Source: Ignavibacteriales bacterium
GTDB taxonomy: Bacteria; Bacteroidota; Ignavibacteria; Ignavibacteriales; Melioribacteraceae
Reading direction: 5' to 3'
Assembly (NCBI GenBank): GCA_020059785.1
Contig: JAGVBL010000230.1
Coordinates: 1-19,271 of the forward strand
DNA: 19,271 nucleotides
This document shows positions 1 to 9,900 of the stretch, piece after piece; positions within the stretch are counted from its first letter, which is position 1, and each line of letters begins with the position of its first letter. Below the pieces are notes generated by a model. The model saw nothing but the letters and a program-made list of their open reading frames with translations, made no database searches and was not told the origin of the DNA. The position numbers and the translations under genes are program-made.

Positions 1-1
1 A

Positions 2-1624
2 ATTCTTGCAATGAGTTTAAGTCAAAAAGGTGAAGGCGGAATAATTGTTTTAAAAGAAATTCTGAACAGCTATTTGAAAAAGGGAAGGTCTGTAACAGTT
101 GTTGCCCTTCTTGGTTTTCTTGGAGTTTCTCTTTTAATGGGCGATGGTGTTATTACACCGGCAATTAGTATTCTTTCTGCAGTAGAAGGATTGGAATTAA
201 TACCGGGCATAGGGCATATTCACCAGAATACGGTTGTATTAATTACAATTGCAATTACAATTTTGCTTTTTTCAATTCAGTCTAAAGGGACAGATAAAGT
301 TTCAGCTTCATTTGGACCGATAATGGTAATTTGGTTTTCGTCTTTATTTGTCTCCGGACTCTTTTCGTTAATAAATAATCTTGAAATTCTTACGGCTATT
401 AGTCCGTATCATGCTGTTAATTTTATGCTTGATAACGGAATAGCTGCTTTTTTTGTTTTATCGGAAGTAATATTGTGTGCAACCGGTGGCGAAGCAATTT
501 ATGCAGATATGGGGCATCTCGGACGCGATCCTATTCGACGAGCCTGGTATTTTGTTTTCTTTGCACTTGTAATAAATTATTTTGGTCAGGGCGCCTTCGC
601 TTTTAATCATGGTTTTGAAAAAAATATTCTGTTTGAAATGGTTAGAACCCAGGTTGAGTTTTTATACATCCCCTTTTTAATACTAACTTTATTTGCAACA
701 ATCATTGCATCCCAGGCTATGATAAGCGCAATGTTCTCTCTGGTTTACCAGGGAATAAGAACTCACATATTCCCGTTGTTTAAAGTTAATTATACTTCCA
801 CGCACCTTAGATCTCAAATTTATATTGGAATAGTAAACTGGGGTTTGTTGATTGCAGTAATCTTTATGATATTATTATTTAAAGCATCAACAAATCTTGC
901 CGCAGCATACGGACTTGCAGTTATGGGTACTATGACAATCAGTTCTATTTTAATGCTTTCGATTTTTTCAAAGCAGAATAACAGGTTAAAAGAAATGACG
1001 TCTTTACTTAATCTGCTTGTAAACCTGTTATTCCTTGCTGCTGTTTTTACAAAAATTCCTCACGGCGGTTACTGGTCAATTGTTATTGCAGCAATTCCGT
1101 TCATAACAATAAAAATCTGGACTTCCGGAAACCGGGCGGTTTACCGTTCATTCCGATCCTTACCAATAGATACTTATATAGAGAGTTTTAATCAATTATA
1201 TGAAACGGGAAAAGTTCTACCCGGAACAGCTCTCTACTTTACTAAAGATCTTCACATGATTCCACCGTATATGGTTCATTCAACTATTAGAGGAAGTATT
1301 ATTTACGAACAGAATATTCTCATTTCTATTGCAACTATGGATAAACCGTTCGGGGTTCAAAAGCTGTTTGTTCCGGAAATAACGGAAGGATTATCCGGAC
1401 TTGAAATACAGGTCGGGTATATGGAAAAACTTGATATAATTAATATATTGAAAGAAGTTGATATCGATTCGAAAGTAATGTTTTATGGTGCAGATGATAT
1501 ACAGGCAAAGAAACCGTGGTTGAAGATTTTTGCATTTATTAAAAGAGTATCTTCTAATTTTGTTCAGTTCCTCGAATTACCATATCAGAAGCTTCACGGG
1601 GTAATTACCCGTATCGAAATTTAA
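2..1624 (+). CDS. kup: Kup-type low-affinity K+ transporter, 5' end cut by window edge
   Basis: This is an inner-membrane potassium uptake permease of the KUP/HAK/KT family (K+/H+ symport in the characterised members). The frame is open to the left edge, and the residues before the first Met (ILA, then MSLSQKGEGGI) continue the family motif usually seen as ADNxGEGGI, so the true start lies roughly 90-100 residues upstream. Family signatures are clear: GVSLLMGDGVITPAISILSA, VEGLE, YADMGHLGRDPIR, NYFGQGA, ATIIASQAMISAMFSL and NLAAAYGLAVMGTM. About ten hydrophobic segments are visible in the first 370 residues, followed by the soluble C-terminal region (PGTALYFTKD, HSTIRGSIIYEQ) and the usual ending in a charged residue plus EI. 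About 540 codons are seen, against about 620 for E. coli Kup. There is no hairpin terminator directly downstream. Family assignment is very secure; ion specificity is inferred from the family. Confidence 0.96.
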   Translation: MLAMSLSQKGEGGIIVLKEILNSYLKKGRSVTVVALLGFLGVSLLMGDGVITPAISILSAVEGLELIPGIGHIHQNTVVLITIAITILLFSIQSKGTDKVSASFGPIMVIWFSSLFVSGLFSLINNLEILTAISPYHAVNFMLDNGIAAFFVLSEVILCATGGEAIYADMGHLGRDPIRRAWYFVFFALVINYFGQGAFAFNHGFEKNILFEMVRTQVEFLYIPFLILTLFATIIASQAMISAMFSLVYQGIRTHIFPLFKVNYTSTHLRSQIYIGIVNWGLLIAVIFMILLFKASTNLAAAYGLAVMGTMTISSILMLSIFSKQNNRLKEMTSLLNLLVNLLFLAAVFTKIPHGGYWSIVIAAIPFITIKIWTSGNRAVYRSFRSLPIDTYIESFNQLYETGKVLPGTALYFTKDLHMIPPYMVHSTIRGSIIYEQNILISIATMDKPFGVQKLFVPEITEGLSGLEIQVGYMEKLDIINILKEVDIDSKVMFYGADDIQAKKPWLKIFAFIKRVSSNFVQFLELPYQKLHGVITRIEI

Positions 1625-1704
1625 GATTCAATTGAAATAATCCTGAATTTATTGTAAGATTATACACCTAAAAGCCGGTTCTATTTTCTTTAAAGGAGAA
1701 ATTG

Positions 1705-1782
1705 ATGACACGGCACGTTAAATATATTCTACCATTTTTCATCTCTTTAATAATTTATTTTCATAGAACAGCTATAACTTGA
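1705..1782 (+). CDS. Candidate 25-residue hydrophobic peptide
   Basis: A short frame begins at ATG 1705, six bases after a near-perfect Shine-Dalgarno site (AAAGGAG, 1692-1698), and ends at TGA 1780-1782. It encodes MTRHVKYILPFF followed by ISLIIYFHRTAIT: a basic start, a hydrophobic core of about 12 residues, then a short polar tail. This is either a small single-span membrane peptide, a leader peptide for the gene that follows, or the remaining signal-peptide end of a decayed gene. It lies between kup and the exported protein whose open frame starts at 1816. The evidence is only the strong ribosome site and the amino-acid composition, so expression is unproven. Confidence 0.35.
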   Translation: MTRHVKYILPFFISLIIYFHRTAIT

Positions 1783-1815
1783 AGTCGAAATCTCAAGAAT
1801 CAATATTACCGTTAA

Positions 1816-2286
1816 TTGGAACGGAGAGTAAATCATGAAAACAAAAATATTTTTTTGATGATAATTTCTACGGCATTTGCATCAAGTCTTTTTGCACAAC
1901 AGATAAAGTATTGCCAGATGATTGGTAAGGAGGTTAAAGATATTGTAAAGTTATACGGAAAACCGGTTCACCAGGATCTTAGTAATCCCGATATGAAATG
2001 TGTTTTTTACCAGACTAAAACAAGCCGAACAACATTTATTGCCGGCAAAGAAGGAGTATACCAGATACAAGCCGATCTTTCTTATGATACTGAGAAGGAA
2101 GCATTTAAATCGATTGATAGATTCCTCGGAGATTGCGGCTCTCAGAGTTACCAGATAGATACGCTTAGTATCGGTAATTACAATATAAAAGCACCGGGTG
2201 TTAGGATGTCCCTTAATCTTTTTCAAAATACGTATCTCAAAAAATTTGAGGTAAAGTTCAAAGCCGAGAAAAGTGAAACCAAATAA
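1816..2286 (+). CDS. Exported protein of unknown function, start disrupted at a 7-T run
   Basis: I do not recognise the family. The mature part starts near QQIKYCQMIGKEV and carries the short motif GKEVKDIVKLYGKP, which resembles lipoprotein-type domains that begin with a G..v..v...lG.P pattern, but this is weak. It has three cysteines and ends in a basic tail (KFKAEKSETK). The open frame needs a TTG at 1816, giving an unlikely start (MERRVNHENKN). The natural start is ATG 1835, eight bases after GGAG (1823-1826): it reads MKTKIFF and then hits TGA at 1856-1858 inside the T run 1850-1856. One extra T would join this start to LMIISTAFASSLFAQ and give a textbook signal peptide. A second possible start is ATG 1858, which lacks the basic n-region. 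Either an indel in the sequence or a real slippage or frameshift event explains this. The gene lies 96 bases before the next one on the same strand. Confidence 0.6.
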   Translation: MERRVNHENKNIFLMIISTAFASSLFAQQIKYCQMIGKEVKDIVKLYGKPVHQDLSNPDMKCVFYQTKTSRTTFIAGKEGVYQIQADLSYDTEKEAFKSIDRFLGDCGSQSYQIDTLSIGNYNIKAPGVRMSLNLFQNTYLKKFEVKFKAEKSETK

Positions 2287-2382
2287 TGTAATTCCCCGTG
2301 TGAAATAATTGATTAAGTCAGAAACTATATTGATATTGGCTATACAATTTTGAAACAAAACCTAAAAATAAAAGGGGGCTTT

Positions 2383-3033
2383 ATGAAAAAAGCAATTTCT
2401 TTTATGGTATTATTATTTGTTCTTAGTTCCGGTTTACTAATCGCACAGGATAATTCTGCAAATTGTAATTTGATTCCCTTAAAAGGAAAACATAGTATTG
2501 GGCTTGGCATGGGAATGCTTAGTCAGCAGGAAACAACCGTTCTTACAGTTAAAGTAAAAGCGGAATCGAATCTTATGGGTAATTTCTATTATAATTACTG
2601 GATTACGGATGAATGGGCTCTTGAGTTGAACGCCGGAATTCTTAATGCCGAAGTCTTTAGTGGTGTTAGTATGCTGGGTGTTGAACAGAAAGCAGCAACC
2701 GTCATTCCCGTTCTTTTTGGTGCAAGATATTATCCTTCTTTTGCAGCTCTTGCAGAAAATGTTAGACCATTTGTTATTGCTCTTGTTGGTGCTCATATGG
2801 GGCATTCATCTTCTAATAAAGTTACTCTTGGAGTAAAAGTTGGCTCAGAAACAAAAGTTCAATCAGTATTCGGCTCTAAAGTTGGTTTAGGTATTGATGC
2901 ATTTTTAGGCGGCTGGATGCGCCTTGGATTAATGGCCGGATATAATATTGGAGCTGATTTTAAAGAACCGGTTGGAACAAGAGAAAACTATAGCGGCTTT
3001 GATCTCTCTCTTAACTTTGGAATTATGTTCTAA
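2383..3033 (+). CDS. Outer-membrane beta-barrel protein, porin family-like
   Basis: The protein has 216 residues. Start ATG 2383 is chosen because it follows AAAGGGGG and begins a clean signal peptide (MKKAISFMVLLFVLSS, then GLLIAQ); an upstream in-frame ATT/TTG-type start adds an unneeded KQNLKIKGGF extension. The mature protein shows alternating glycine/aromatic strands (HSIGLGMGMLSQQ, NFYYNYWITDEWALELNAGI, ARYYPSF, GLGIDAFLGGWMRLGLMAGYNIG) and ends in Phe (LSLNFGIMF), the usual final residue recognised by the BAM machinery. The size suggests an 8-stranded barrel of the OmpA/OmpW-like porin superfamily. Cargo or role cannot be told. It is probably co-oriented with the preceding exported gene, but has its own ribosome site. 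It converges with the short-chain dehydrogenase gene across a hairpin. Confidence 0.75.
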   Translation: MKKAISFMVLLFVLSSGLLIAQDNSANCNLIPLKGKHSIGLGMGMLSQQETTVLTVKVKAESNLMGNFYYNYWITDEWALELNAGILNAEVFSGVSMLGVEQKAATVIPVLFGARYYPSFAALAENVRPFVIALVGAHMGHSSSNKVTLGVKVGSETKVQSVFGSKVGLGIDAFLGGWMRLGLMAGYNIGADFKEPVGTRENYSGFDLSLNFGIMF

Positions 3034-3050
3034 TTAATAAAGAATTATTT

Positions 3051-3080
3051 ATGACGGTGCTTTTAATTAAGCGCCGTCAT
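3051..3080. terminator. Hairpin between convergent genes, possible bidirectional terminator
   Basis: ATGACGGTGC (3051-3060) pairs with GCGCCGTCAT (3071-3080): ten base pairs including one G-T wobble, with an A/T-rich loop that can extend the stem by a few A-T pairs. It lies 17 bases after the barrel gene stop and includes the stop codon region of the convergent short-chain dehydrogenase gene. Neither flank has a strong T-tract, so efficiency as an intrinsic terminator is uncertain. Confidence 0.5.
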
Positions 3081-3872
3081 CGCTTCGCTTAAATCCCAAA
3101 ATCTTTTCAGCACGCCCGTATCATTTACAGAGGGATGTGTTGTAGCGACATTACAATCCACCAGGTACTCTCCATTAAGTGATGCGGCTTCTTCTGATGA
3201 TGCAAGAAATACAGATGTTTCAGCTCCCTTTTTAACCGAAGCACCGGTTATATTAAATCCGGCTTTCAATAATTTGGTTGTTATAACGCCGGGATGAAGC
3301 GAGTTGGATTTTAGATTTGTTCCCTTCAAGCGTAATGCGAGCTCTTTGGAAAATAACACGTTTGCAAGTTTTGATAATGAATATGTTCCGTATGCACTGA
3401 ATGATTTTTCACTGTTCAAGTTATTCCAATCCATTTTAGCATTTTGATGAGCAACAGAGCTTACATTTACAATTCTTCCGTCGTCGCTTTTCTTTAGTAA
3501 ATCAAGAAGAAGATTGGTTAACAAAAAATGCGAAAGGTGGTTAACAGCAAATGTCATCTCATAGCCGTCTTCGGAGAGCGTTCTCTCTTTCATATAAATA
3601 CCGGCATTGTTAATCAGCACATCAAGATTTGAATAATTAGCCATAACATTTTCAGCAAGCTTGCGTACTTGGGTTAACGATGATAAATCTGCATGAGTTA
3701 ATGATAGGGTATTGCTTCCTGTAATAGAACGGATTTCATTAAGTGCGGCTTCCGATCTTTCTTTTGTTCTTCCATGAATGATTATATGGAATCCTTTGTT
3801 GGCAAGCTCGATTGCCGTTTGTTTGCCAATTCCATCTGTGGCGCCGGTTATTAGAACTACTCGGTTTTCCAA
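3063..3872 (-). CDS. Short-chain dehydrogenase/reductase, retinol dehydrogenase-like
   Basis: A cytosolic NAD(P)-dependent oxidoreductase of the classical SDR family, 269 residues. The cofactor motif TGATDGIG is at residues 9-16, the following HGRT (33-36) suggests NADP preference, NNAG is at 88-91, the conserved Asn at 111, catalytic Ser at 138/139, and YSLSK supplies Tyr164 and Lys168; HPG at 193-195 is also typical. The overall pattern (NHLSHFLLTNLLLDLLKKS) is that of retinol dehydrogenase/WW-domain oxidoreductase-like SDRs, whose bacterial substrates are mostly unknown. The start is TTG at 3870-3872, supported by AGGAA about six bases upstream and by the exact position of the Rossmann motif. 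It follows the GH92 gene by 66 bases on the same strand, so it may be the last gene of the glycosidase transcript; that alone does not define its substrate. Confidence 0.93.
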   Translation of the reverse strand: MENRVVLITGATDGIGKQTAIELANKGFHIIIHGRTKERSEAALNEIRSITGSNTLSLTHADLSSLTQVRKLAENVMANYSNLDVLINNAGIYMKERTLSEDGYEMTFAVNHLSHFLLTNLLLDLLKKSDDGRIVNVSSVAHQNAKMDWNNLNSEKSFSAYGTYSLSKLANVLFSKELALRLKGTNLKSNSLHPGVITTKLLKAGFNITGASVKKGAETSVFLASSEEAASLNGEYLVDCNVATTHPSVNDTGVLKRFWDLSEAMTALN

Positions 3873-3938
3873 TTCAATTCCTGTAATAGTTATACTTTAA
3901 TTAAGAACAGAAAAATAGAGTTCCAAGTTCCTGTTTAA

Positions 3939-6899
3939 TTACTCAATTTCAAGTTCGTCTACAAAGAGCCAGCATTTATAACCGGCACCTTTATGCCATG
4001 GCGGACAGTAACGCACGCTTTCAGCAAATACCTTTATGAATCGTGCAGATTTTTGAATTGAATCGACAGTAAACTTCTTAATAATTAACTGAGTGTTTTC
4101 AGTGGGAAGATCATTTTCTATTTCAGAAATTTTTATGAAATTATTTCCATCGTTCGAAATATAGAAAATCGCTTTACGCGGCATAAAGATCCACACATTA
4201 GGATCGTTAAGAGTTGAAAGCGAAAGTTTATTGATTGGAGTTTCTATTCCAAGATCGATTGTTACTTCAAGGTCTTCACCTTCAAATCCTTGCCATTCCC
4301 CGTTCTGAAAATTTGTTGTACCGCGTCGACCGTCCGTAAGTGCCATACTTCCGCCGCCGGTATATCTTTCATCAAACTGGTTTTTATATTTAGCCGGAGG
4401 ATACTTTGATTTGATAAACGAGCTGGTAGTTGTTGTACTTGTTCTTCCATCCGGTAAAAATGCAATAGATTTTAGTTTTGCAGATTCACTGATTGTTATT
4501 GGCTCTGAATATAATGAGGAATTAGTGTCAGGTTCCGAGCCATCTAATGCGTAAGCTATTTTAGCATTGGCTGTTCTTGTTGATAATTTAACTTTCTGAG
4601 AATTATAGAATATTTCAGACTCTGCATATATTTCGGGTTTTTCAACTTCAACCTGTTCCGGTGCCATAGAAAATAATTCATTCAGATTTTCCCCCCAGCC
4701 TTTATTCGGTACATCATTCATTTCAAATTCGAGTTTTCCTCCATCCATTATTTGATGATGTGTAATGAAAGGTGAATCAATTATCTTTCCGTTCAGCTTA
4801 GCAGAATTAATAAAAATATTTTTTCCGGAATTATTATTAGCTGCAATTACAAACTGCTTTCCATTTTCAAGATTAATAGTAACCTTTTCGAATATCGGTG
4901 AGCCGATCGGATAAATATTCTGACCCGGCGCTACAGGATAAAACCCCATTGCGCTGAATACATACCACGCAGATAGCTGCCCGCAGTCGTCATTACCGCA
5001 AAGTCCATCCGGCTTATCTGAATAGAGAGAATTCATAATATTTCTTACACGTTCTTGTGTTTTCCATGGAGCACCGGCATAATTATAAAGATAGGCAACA
5101 TGATGCGATGGTTCGTTACCGTGTGCATACTGACCGATTAATCCGGTTATATCCGGTTGATGCCTTCCTTCAAGAACATCGGATTCGCTGAACATTTCGT
5201 CAAGTTTATCAATTAGTTTCTGGCTTCCTCCCAAAAGATTTATAAGACCTTTAACATCGTGAGGCACAAAGAAATTATACTGCCATGCGGACGCCTCTGT
5301 ATAAATAGCATTAACCTCTTTCGGATTGAACGGCTCAATCCATTTTCCATTGGAAAGTTTGCCACGGAAAAACCCGGTCGATTCATCAAATAAATTTTTA
5401 TAGAAAAGAGATCGTGCATTGTAGTTTTTATATTCCTGTTCATTACCAATCTTTTTTGCATACTGTGCAATACACCAATCATCATAACAATATTCTAAAG
5501 TTTTTGAAACCGATTCGTTCTCTTTATCAGCCGGAATAAATCCGCGCTCACGGTAAAGCTTAAGTCCGTGTTGATCCCTCTCGCCACTTTTCTTCATTGC
5601 AGTTAATGCAAGCTCGTGGTCAAAGTCGCTAATTCCTTTCATGTAAGAATCAAAAATTACGGGAATGGAGTGATAACCGATCATTGTCCATGTTTCGTTC
5701 GACGCTAATTCCCAGACAGGTAGAAGTCCACTTTCTTCATACTTTGCTAAAAGAGTTTTTACAAAATCACGGGATCTCTTCCTGTCAATTATTGTTAACA
5801 GCGGATGCTCTGCACGGAAAGTATCCCATAGCGAAAAGACAGTGTAATAATTAAAATCTTTTGTTGTGCGAATCTTACGATCCATTCCATAATATCTTCC
5901 ATCAACGTCATTAAAAATATTAGGGGTGATTAACGTATGATATAGTGCGGTATAAAAAATTTTTTTCTGAGTTTCGGTTCCGCCTTCAACAAGAATCTTA
6001 TTCAATTCCTTCTGCCATTTAGATTCGGCTTCTTTAACGGTTTTATTAAAATCGAAATGAGGAATTTCAGATTCAAGATTTCTTCTCGCACCATCATTAT
6101 CAACTGCAGATATTCCAACCTTAACAAGAATAACTTCCGATTCTTTCGTAGAAAAATTTAGAGCTGCTTTTACATTACTTCCGGAAAGTTGCATTACTCG
6201 ACTTTGCGGCGCATCGTCCTTGAATAATGTGTAACCGGTAAATGGTTTGGAGAACTCTGCATAGAAATAAACATAATGTTCGTTTGCCCATCCTCTCGAT
6301 TTTCTTACGCCTTCAATTCTTCTCGAATCAATAATCTTAATGGTCCCTTCGCTGTAATTATCCAGTCCATGTTTTAAATCGATTATGATATTAGACTGAT
6401 CAGATTTCGGGAAAGTATATTTGTGAAACCCGCATCGCTCCGTGGCTGTTAATTCTACATTAACATTGTAGTCGTCTAATAAGACTGAATAGTAACCGGG
6501 GGACGCAACTTCATTATTATGACTGAAGCGTGAACGATAACCTTCATCCGGATTTTCTTTTGAACCCGGAAGAATTTTTACTTTACCGATAGTCGGCATC
6601 AATAAAATATCTGCATAATCAGCAGCGCCAGTTCCGCTAAGGTGAGTATGACTGAATCCCACAATCGAATTATCCGAGTAATTATAACCCGAACACCAGT
6701 CCCATCCTTCAATTCCTGTATCTGGACTTAGTTGAACAAGTCCGAATGGAAGAACTGCGCCGGGATAAGTATGCCCATGTCCACCCGTTCCAATGAATGG
6801 ATTCACGTATTTGTTTAAATCATATTGCGGGTAAATATTCGAGATCAAAAAGCCGGGAAAAATAAAAACAAGTCGCAAAAAATATTTTACTCTGATCAT
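3939..6899 (-). CDS. GH92 alpha-mannosidase-like exported enzyme with C-terminal CHB_HEX_C-like and discoidin-like domains
   Basis: A secreted or periplasmic glycoside hydrolase family 92 protein; known members are Ca2+-dependent inverting exo-alpha-mannosidases. Start ATG 6899 is chosen because AAAAGGAA lies about six bases upstream and it begins a signal peptide (MIRVKYFLRLVF); an in-frame ATG at 6938 would add 13 residues. With the 6899 start (986 residues), GH92 hallmarks are VNPFIGTGGHGHTYPGA (32-48), GFSHTHLSGTG (81-91), WELASNETWTMIGYHS (396-411), YTEASAWQY (533-541, Glu535 at the expected general-acid site) and GNDDCGQLSAWY (635-646, acidic pair at the expected general-base site). Residues about 752-830 form a CHB_HEX_C/Fn3-associated-like module (YALDGSEPD), and about 837-986 a discoidin/F5-8C-like carbohydrate-binding domain (EVTIDLG, RFIKVFAES). 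The gene starts 43 bases after the upstream glycosidase. Linkage specificity is not predictable here. Confidence 0.95.
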   Translation of the reverse strand: MIRVKYFLRLVFIFPGFLISNIYPQYDLNKYVNPFIGTGGHGHTYPGAVLPFGLVQLSPDTGIEGWDWCSGYNYSDNSIVGFSHTHLSGTGAADYADILLMPTIGKVKILPGSKENPDEGYRSRFSHNNEVASPGYYSVLLDDYNVNVELTATERCGFHKYTFPKSDQSNIIIDLKHGLDNYSEGTIKIIDSRRIEGVRKSRGWANEHYVYFYAEFSKPFTGYTLFKDDAPQSRVMQLSGSNVKAALNFSTKESEVILVKVGISAVDNDGARRNLESEIPHFDFNKTVKEAESKWQKELNKILVEGGTETQKKIFYTALYHTLITPNIFNDVDGRYYGMDRKIRTTKDFNYYTVFSLWDTFRAEHPLLTIIDRKRSRDFVKTLLAKYEESGLLPVWELASNETWTMIGYHSIPVIFDSYMKGISDFDHELALTAMKKSGERDQHGLKLYRERGFIPADKENESVSKTLEYCYDDWCIAQYAKKIGNEQEYKNYNARSLFYKNLFDESTGFFRGKLSNGKWIEPFNPKEVNAIYTEASAWQYNFFVPHDVKGLINLLGGSQKLIDKLDEMFSESDVLEGRHQPDITGLIGQYAHGNEPSHHVAYLYNYAGAPWKTQERVRNIMNSLYSDKPDGLCGNDDCGQLSAWYVFSAMGFYPVAPGQNIYPIGSPIFEKVTINLENGKQFVIAANNNSGKNIFINSAKLNGKIIDSPFITHHQIMDGGKLEFEMNDVPNKGWGENLNELFSMAPEQVEVEKPEIYAESEIFYNSQKVKLSTRTANAKIAYALDGSEPDTNSSLYSEPITISESAKLKSIAFLPDGRTSTTTTSSFIKSKYPPAKYKNQFDERYTGGGSMALTDGRRGTTNFQNGEWQGFEGEDLEVTIDLGIETPINKLSLSTLNDPNVWIFMPRKAIFYISNDGNNFIKISEIENDLPTENTQLIIKKFTVDSIQKSARFIKVFAESVRYCPPWHKGAGYKCWLFVDELEIE

Positions 6900-6942
6900 A
6901 GAAATTCCTTTTACAATTTTGACGGATGCGTCAATCATCTTA

Positions 6943-9900
6943 TTAATGTGATTCAGCTAAAATAGATCCACTCCGAAGGTCTATGATTAATAATTTAGAT
7001 TGACCGGCTCTTACTTTAGTACTGATTGAAATACTTCCGAGCTTTAAAAATTTTGTCAGCTCTGTTGATGATTCGTTAACAAGCACTACAAGATAATGAT
7101 TCTTCATCAGCAGAATGTTTGTAGAGAGCGGTGTATCATCGTAATGATAATTAATATTGCTAATGCCGAGGATGTGTTTTAGTAAATCAGTCAGCGGTTC
7201 TTTTTCTCTCGCAAGTTCAACCGGTAAAGGTTCGTGGTAAATATTATTGTTTGAATAGAATTTTTCTGCGGTGCTCTTCTTTATAAACTCGCTTTGCTGG
7301 TTATCAAAAGTTGCAATTGTTTCTTTGCTTGTTTGAATGTTGAGGTTATCATATTTCTCGTAAAGTGAAACGGGTATGGAACTGTTTATTAATCCTAATC
7401 GTGAAATGCTTTCTGATATCTCGCCAAAAGAATTTCCTTCGAAAGAACCAGTAAACAATATTTTCGTTCCGTTTAAAGATGCTTTAAATAACTCTTCGGC
7501 AGCGGAGTCGTTGATAAATTCCACAGAGGGAACAATTACCAGTTTCGATTCTGCTAAACGCTCAGCACTTAATTTGTATTCCGAAATTAACGTGGGCGTA
7601 ATTCCAAAATGATCTGAAAGTATTCTTACTAATCGTTTCGTAGAGAGGTCGCCGTTTTTTCTACCGGCAAATATTTTTGTATGAGGAATAACAACAATTA
7701 ATTCAGCCGGTTCGTAATCTTCGATCATGTTTTTTGCAGATTCGAAAAATTTTGAATATTTACTAAGGGTTTCAATTTCAAGTTTTGCAGTTCCATCGGG
7801 TCTAAAGAATCCAATTGCAGATTCGTTATCAATCGGCATATAAGGATTAATATTCCACGCCCACTGAACAATTCCGGCGCAGCGCGAGGCAAATCCAAGA
7901 CCGAATTTTCTATCGAGTAAATTATTTGCAATAGCCGGTGAACGCCACGGTTGGCCATCAATATCTTCCAGTCGCATTAAACCGGTTTCGGAAACAAGAT
8001 TCGGTTTCTCCGGTACTTTTGTAATCAATCCATCCCACAATAAGTCATCATTCAGCCACCATGTGTGGATCGATGTGTAATCAACAGCGGTGTAATGAAA
8101 TTGCTGAGAAGGACGAGTTGAAGTGCCGCCTTCATCCTGACCTAATGTAACCAGCGTGTTACTTACAGATTTGATTGTACGCATTAAAGTATCTGCCCAG
8201 TTTGTAACAACGTCCTGTGTAAAAAGGTTGAAGTCGATTGCCTTACGCGGGCGGCGGTCTTCTTTGTAAATTCTATATGATAGCTCACTTTCTGAAGGGG
8301 GAGAATAAATATCTCCAACTGCATCTCTCCACTTGTTTTGTAATCCTGTTGCTGGAAGATTATACTTTTTGTTAATCCACTTTTGCCATTCGGCTTTTTC
8401 GTATGAATCGCCAACAGGAGAATTCTTCCAGATGTCATTCGGCGGAGAATAGGATGGTTCATTTATAAGATCGTAATGAACCCAGCCGATATCTTTATAC
8501 CGGGTGGTTATTAATGTTATGAATGTTTTTTGCCAATCGAGAGCGCGAGGATCGAGATAAGGGTTTGTACCTCCGTTTAACGGAGGAGTAAATGCAAAGA
8601 AATTGAAACAGACTACAATTTCATTTTTAGCGGCGGTAATTACATAAGCATCGAGCGCACGTAAAAATGATTCGTCAATGGCACCTCTGTCCAGCATTGC
8701 ACGAGACCACGAATTCCATAATCCCGTCCTGATAAAATTTATTCCCGATTTTTTCATTACTTCAAAATCCTTCATCCATACATTTGGATTAGGCTCGAAC
8801 AAAAATTTTCGATGAACATCGGAGGCCATGTATGTAGTTCCTATAACCGGAAATACTTTTCCATCTTTTCGCAGCCAGTCTTTTGATACGGATATTTTCG
8901 GACTATTATATGCAAGTTTGCTGTCGCGCACCCAGAATCCGGTTGTAATTTTATTATTCTGCTGATTAATATTTTCCACCTCCACATCAACTGAATAAAA
9001 TCCGGCAGAATAGTTTGAGTATCCGTCTAAGGAAATTGTAGCGGTTTTAAAATCGTTTGTTCCGGTTAACTCAAATTTTTTTGTAAACAATACTTTATTC
9101 TTTTGACTACGGAGAGTTACGTTTATATTAACGGGATTATAAGAAGTATTGACTGGTTGAAAGAGATTAATTCTTATTAAGGGGATTTCTTTTCTGTGGA
9201 TTGATGCAAAGATTGGGCTGGCAGTTAATTCGATTGCGCCCTGTAAAGCCCGATCGATAAGTTTTTTAATTAATGCAACAGAATGTTGTGCGTTACTTGT
9301 AGAAAAGATCCAGCGTCCGCCGGCATTGCTTCCCTGAAGCCGGTCAATTTCTACAATTGGTGCTGCGAACGGGTAATTACTTTTATTTATCATGTGAACT
9401 AATGGACGAATAATCGCATCTCTTGGTCCTGATGAGCCATCCTCTAAAGAAAAATCTTTCCGGGTTGTAAAACGGTATGTTAATTCATAAACTGCGGTTG
9501 GATTTTGAAGTTCGCTATTATTGAAAATAAAGTTATTCATTGCAACAGTTTTAACCGGCGCATAAAATGTTTCTGATTGTAATTCAATTTTTTCTGCAGG
9601 ACCAATCAGAAGTCTCCGGGCGAATGTCTGTTGTGGTATTCCTAAAGTCCAGACAGAATCTTGCCTAAGGACGGGTTGGTAAAACGGAGAACCGCCAATG
9701 TTTATAATACTTCCGCCGGTGTTTAGAAAATTTAATATTGTTGGCCATGCATCTAACGGGAATGCCGAACCGCAAGGAAGAACAAACAATGTAAAATTAG
9801 AAGAATTAAGAGAATTGTTTAATGATTGGACATCACTGAATACATGAGAATTGTAATTTGTTGTTATCCTTAACAAATCCGTATCACTAATTGCCGGCAT

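Noticed and set aside
1951..2358. 135-residue minus-strand ORF over the exported hypothetical gene
   Set aside because: The sense strand has a signal peptide; the antisense product has no motif or ribosome site.
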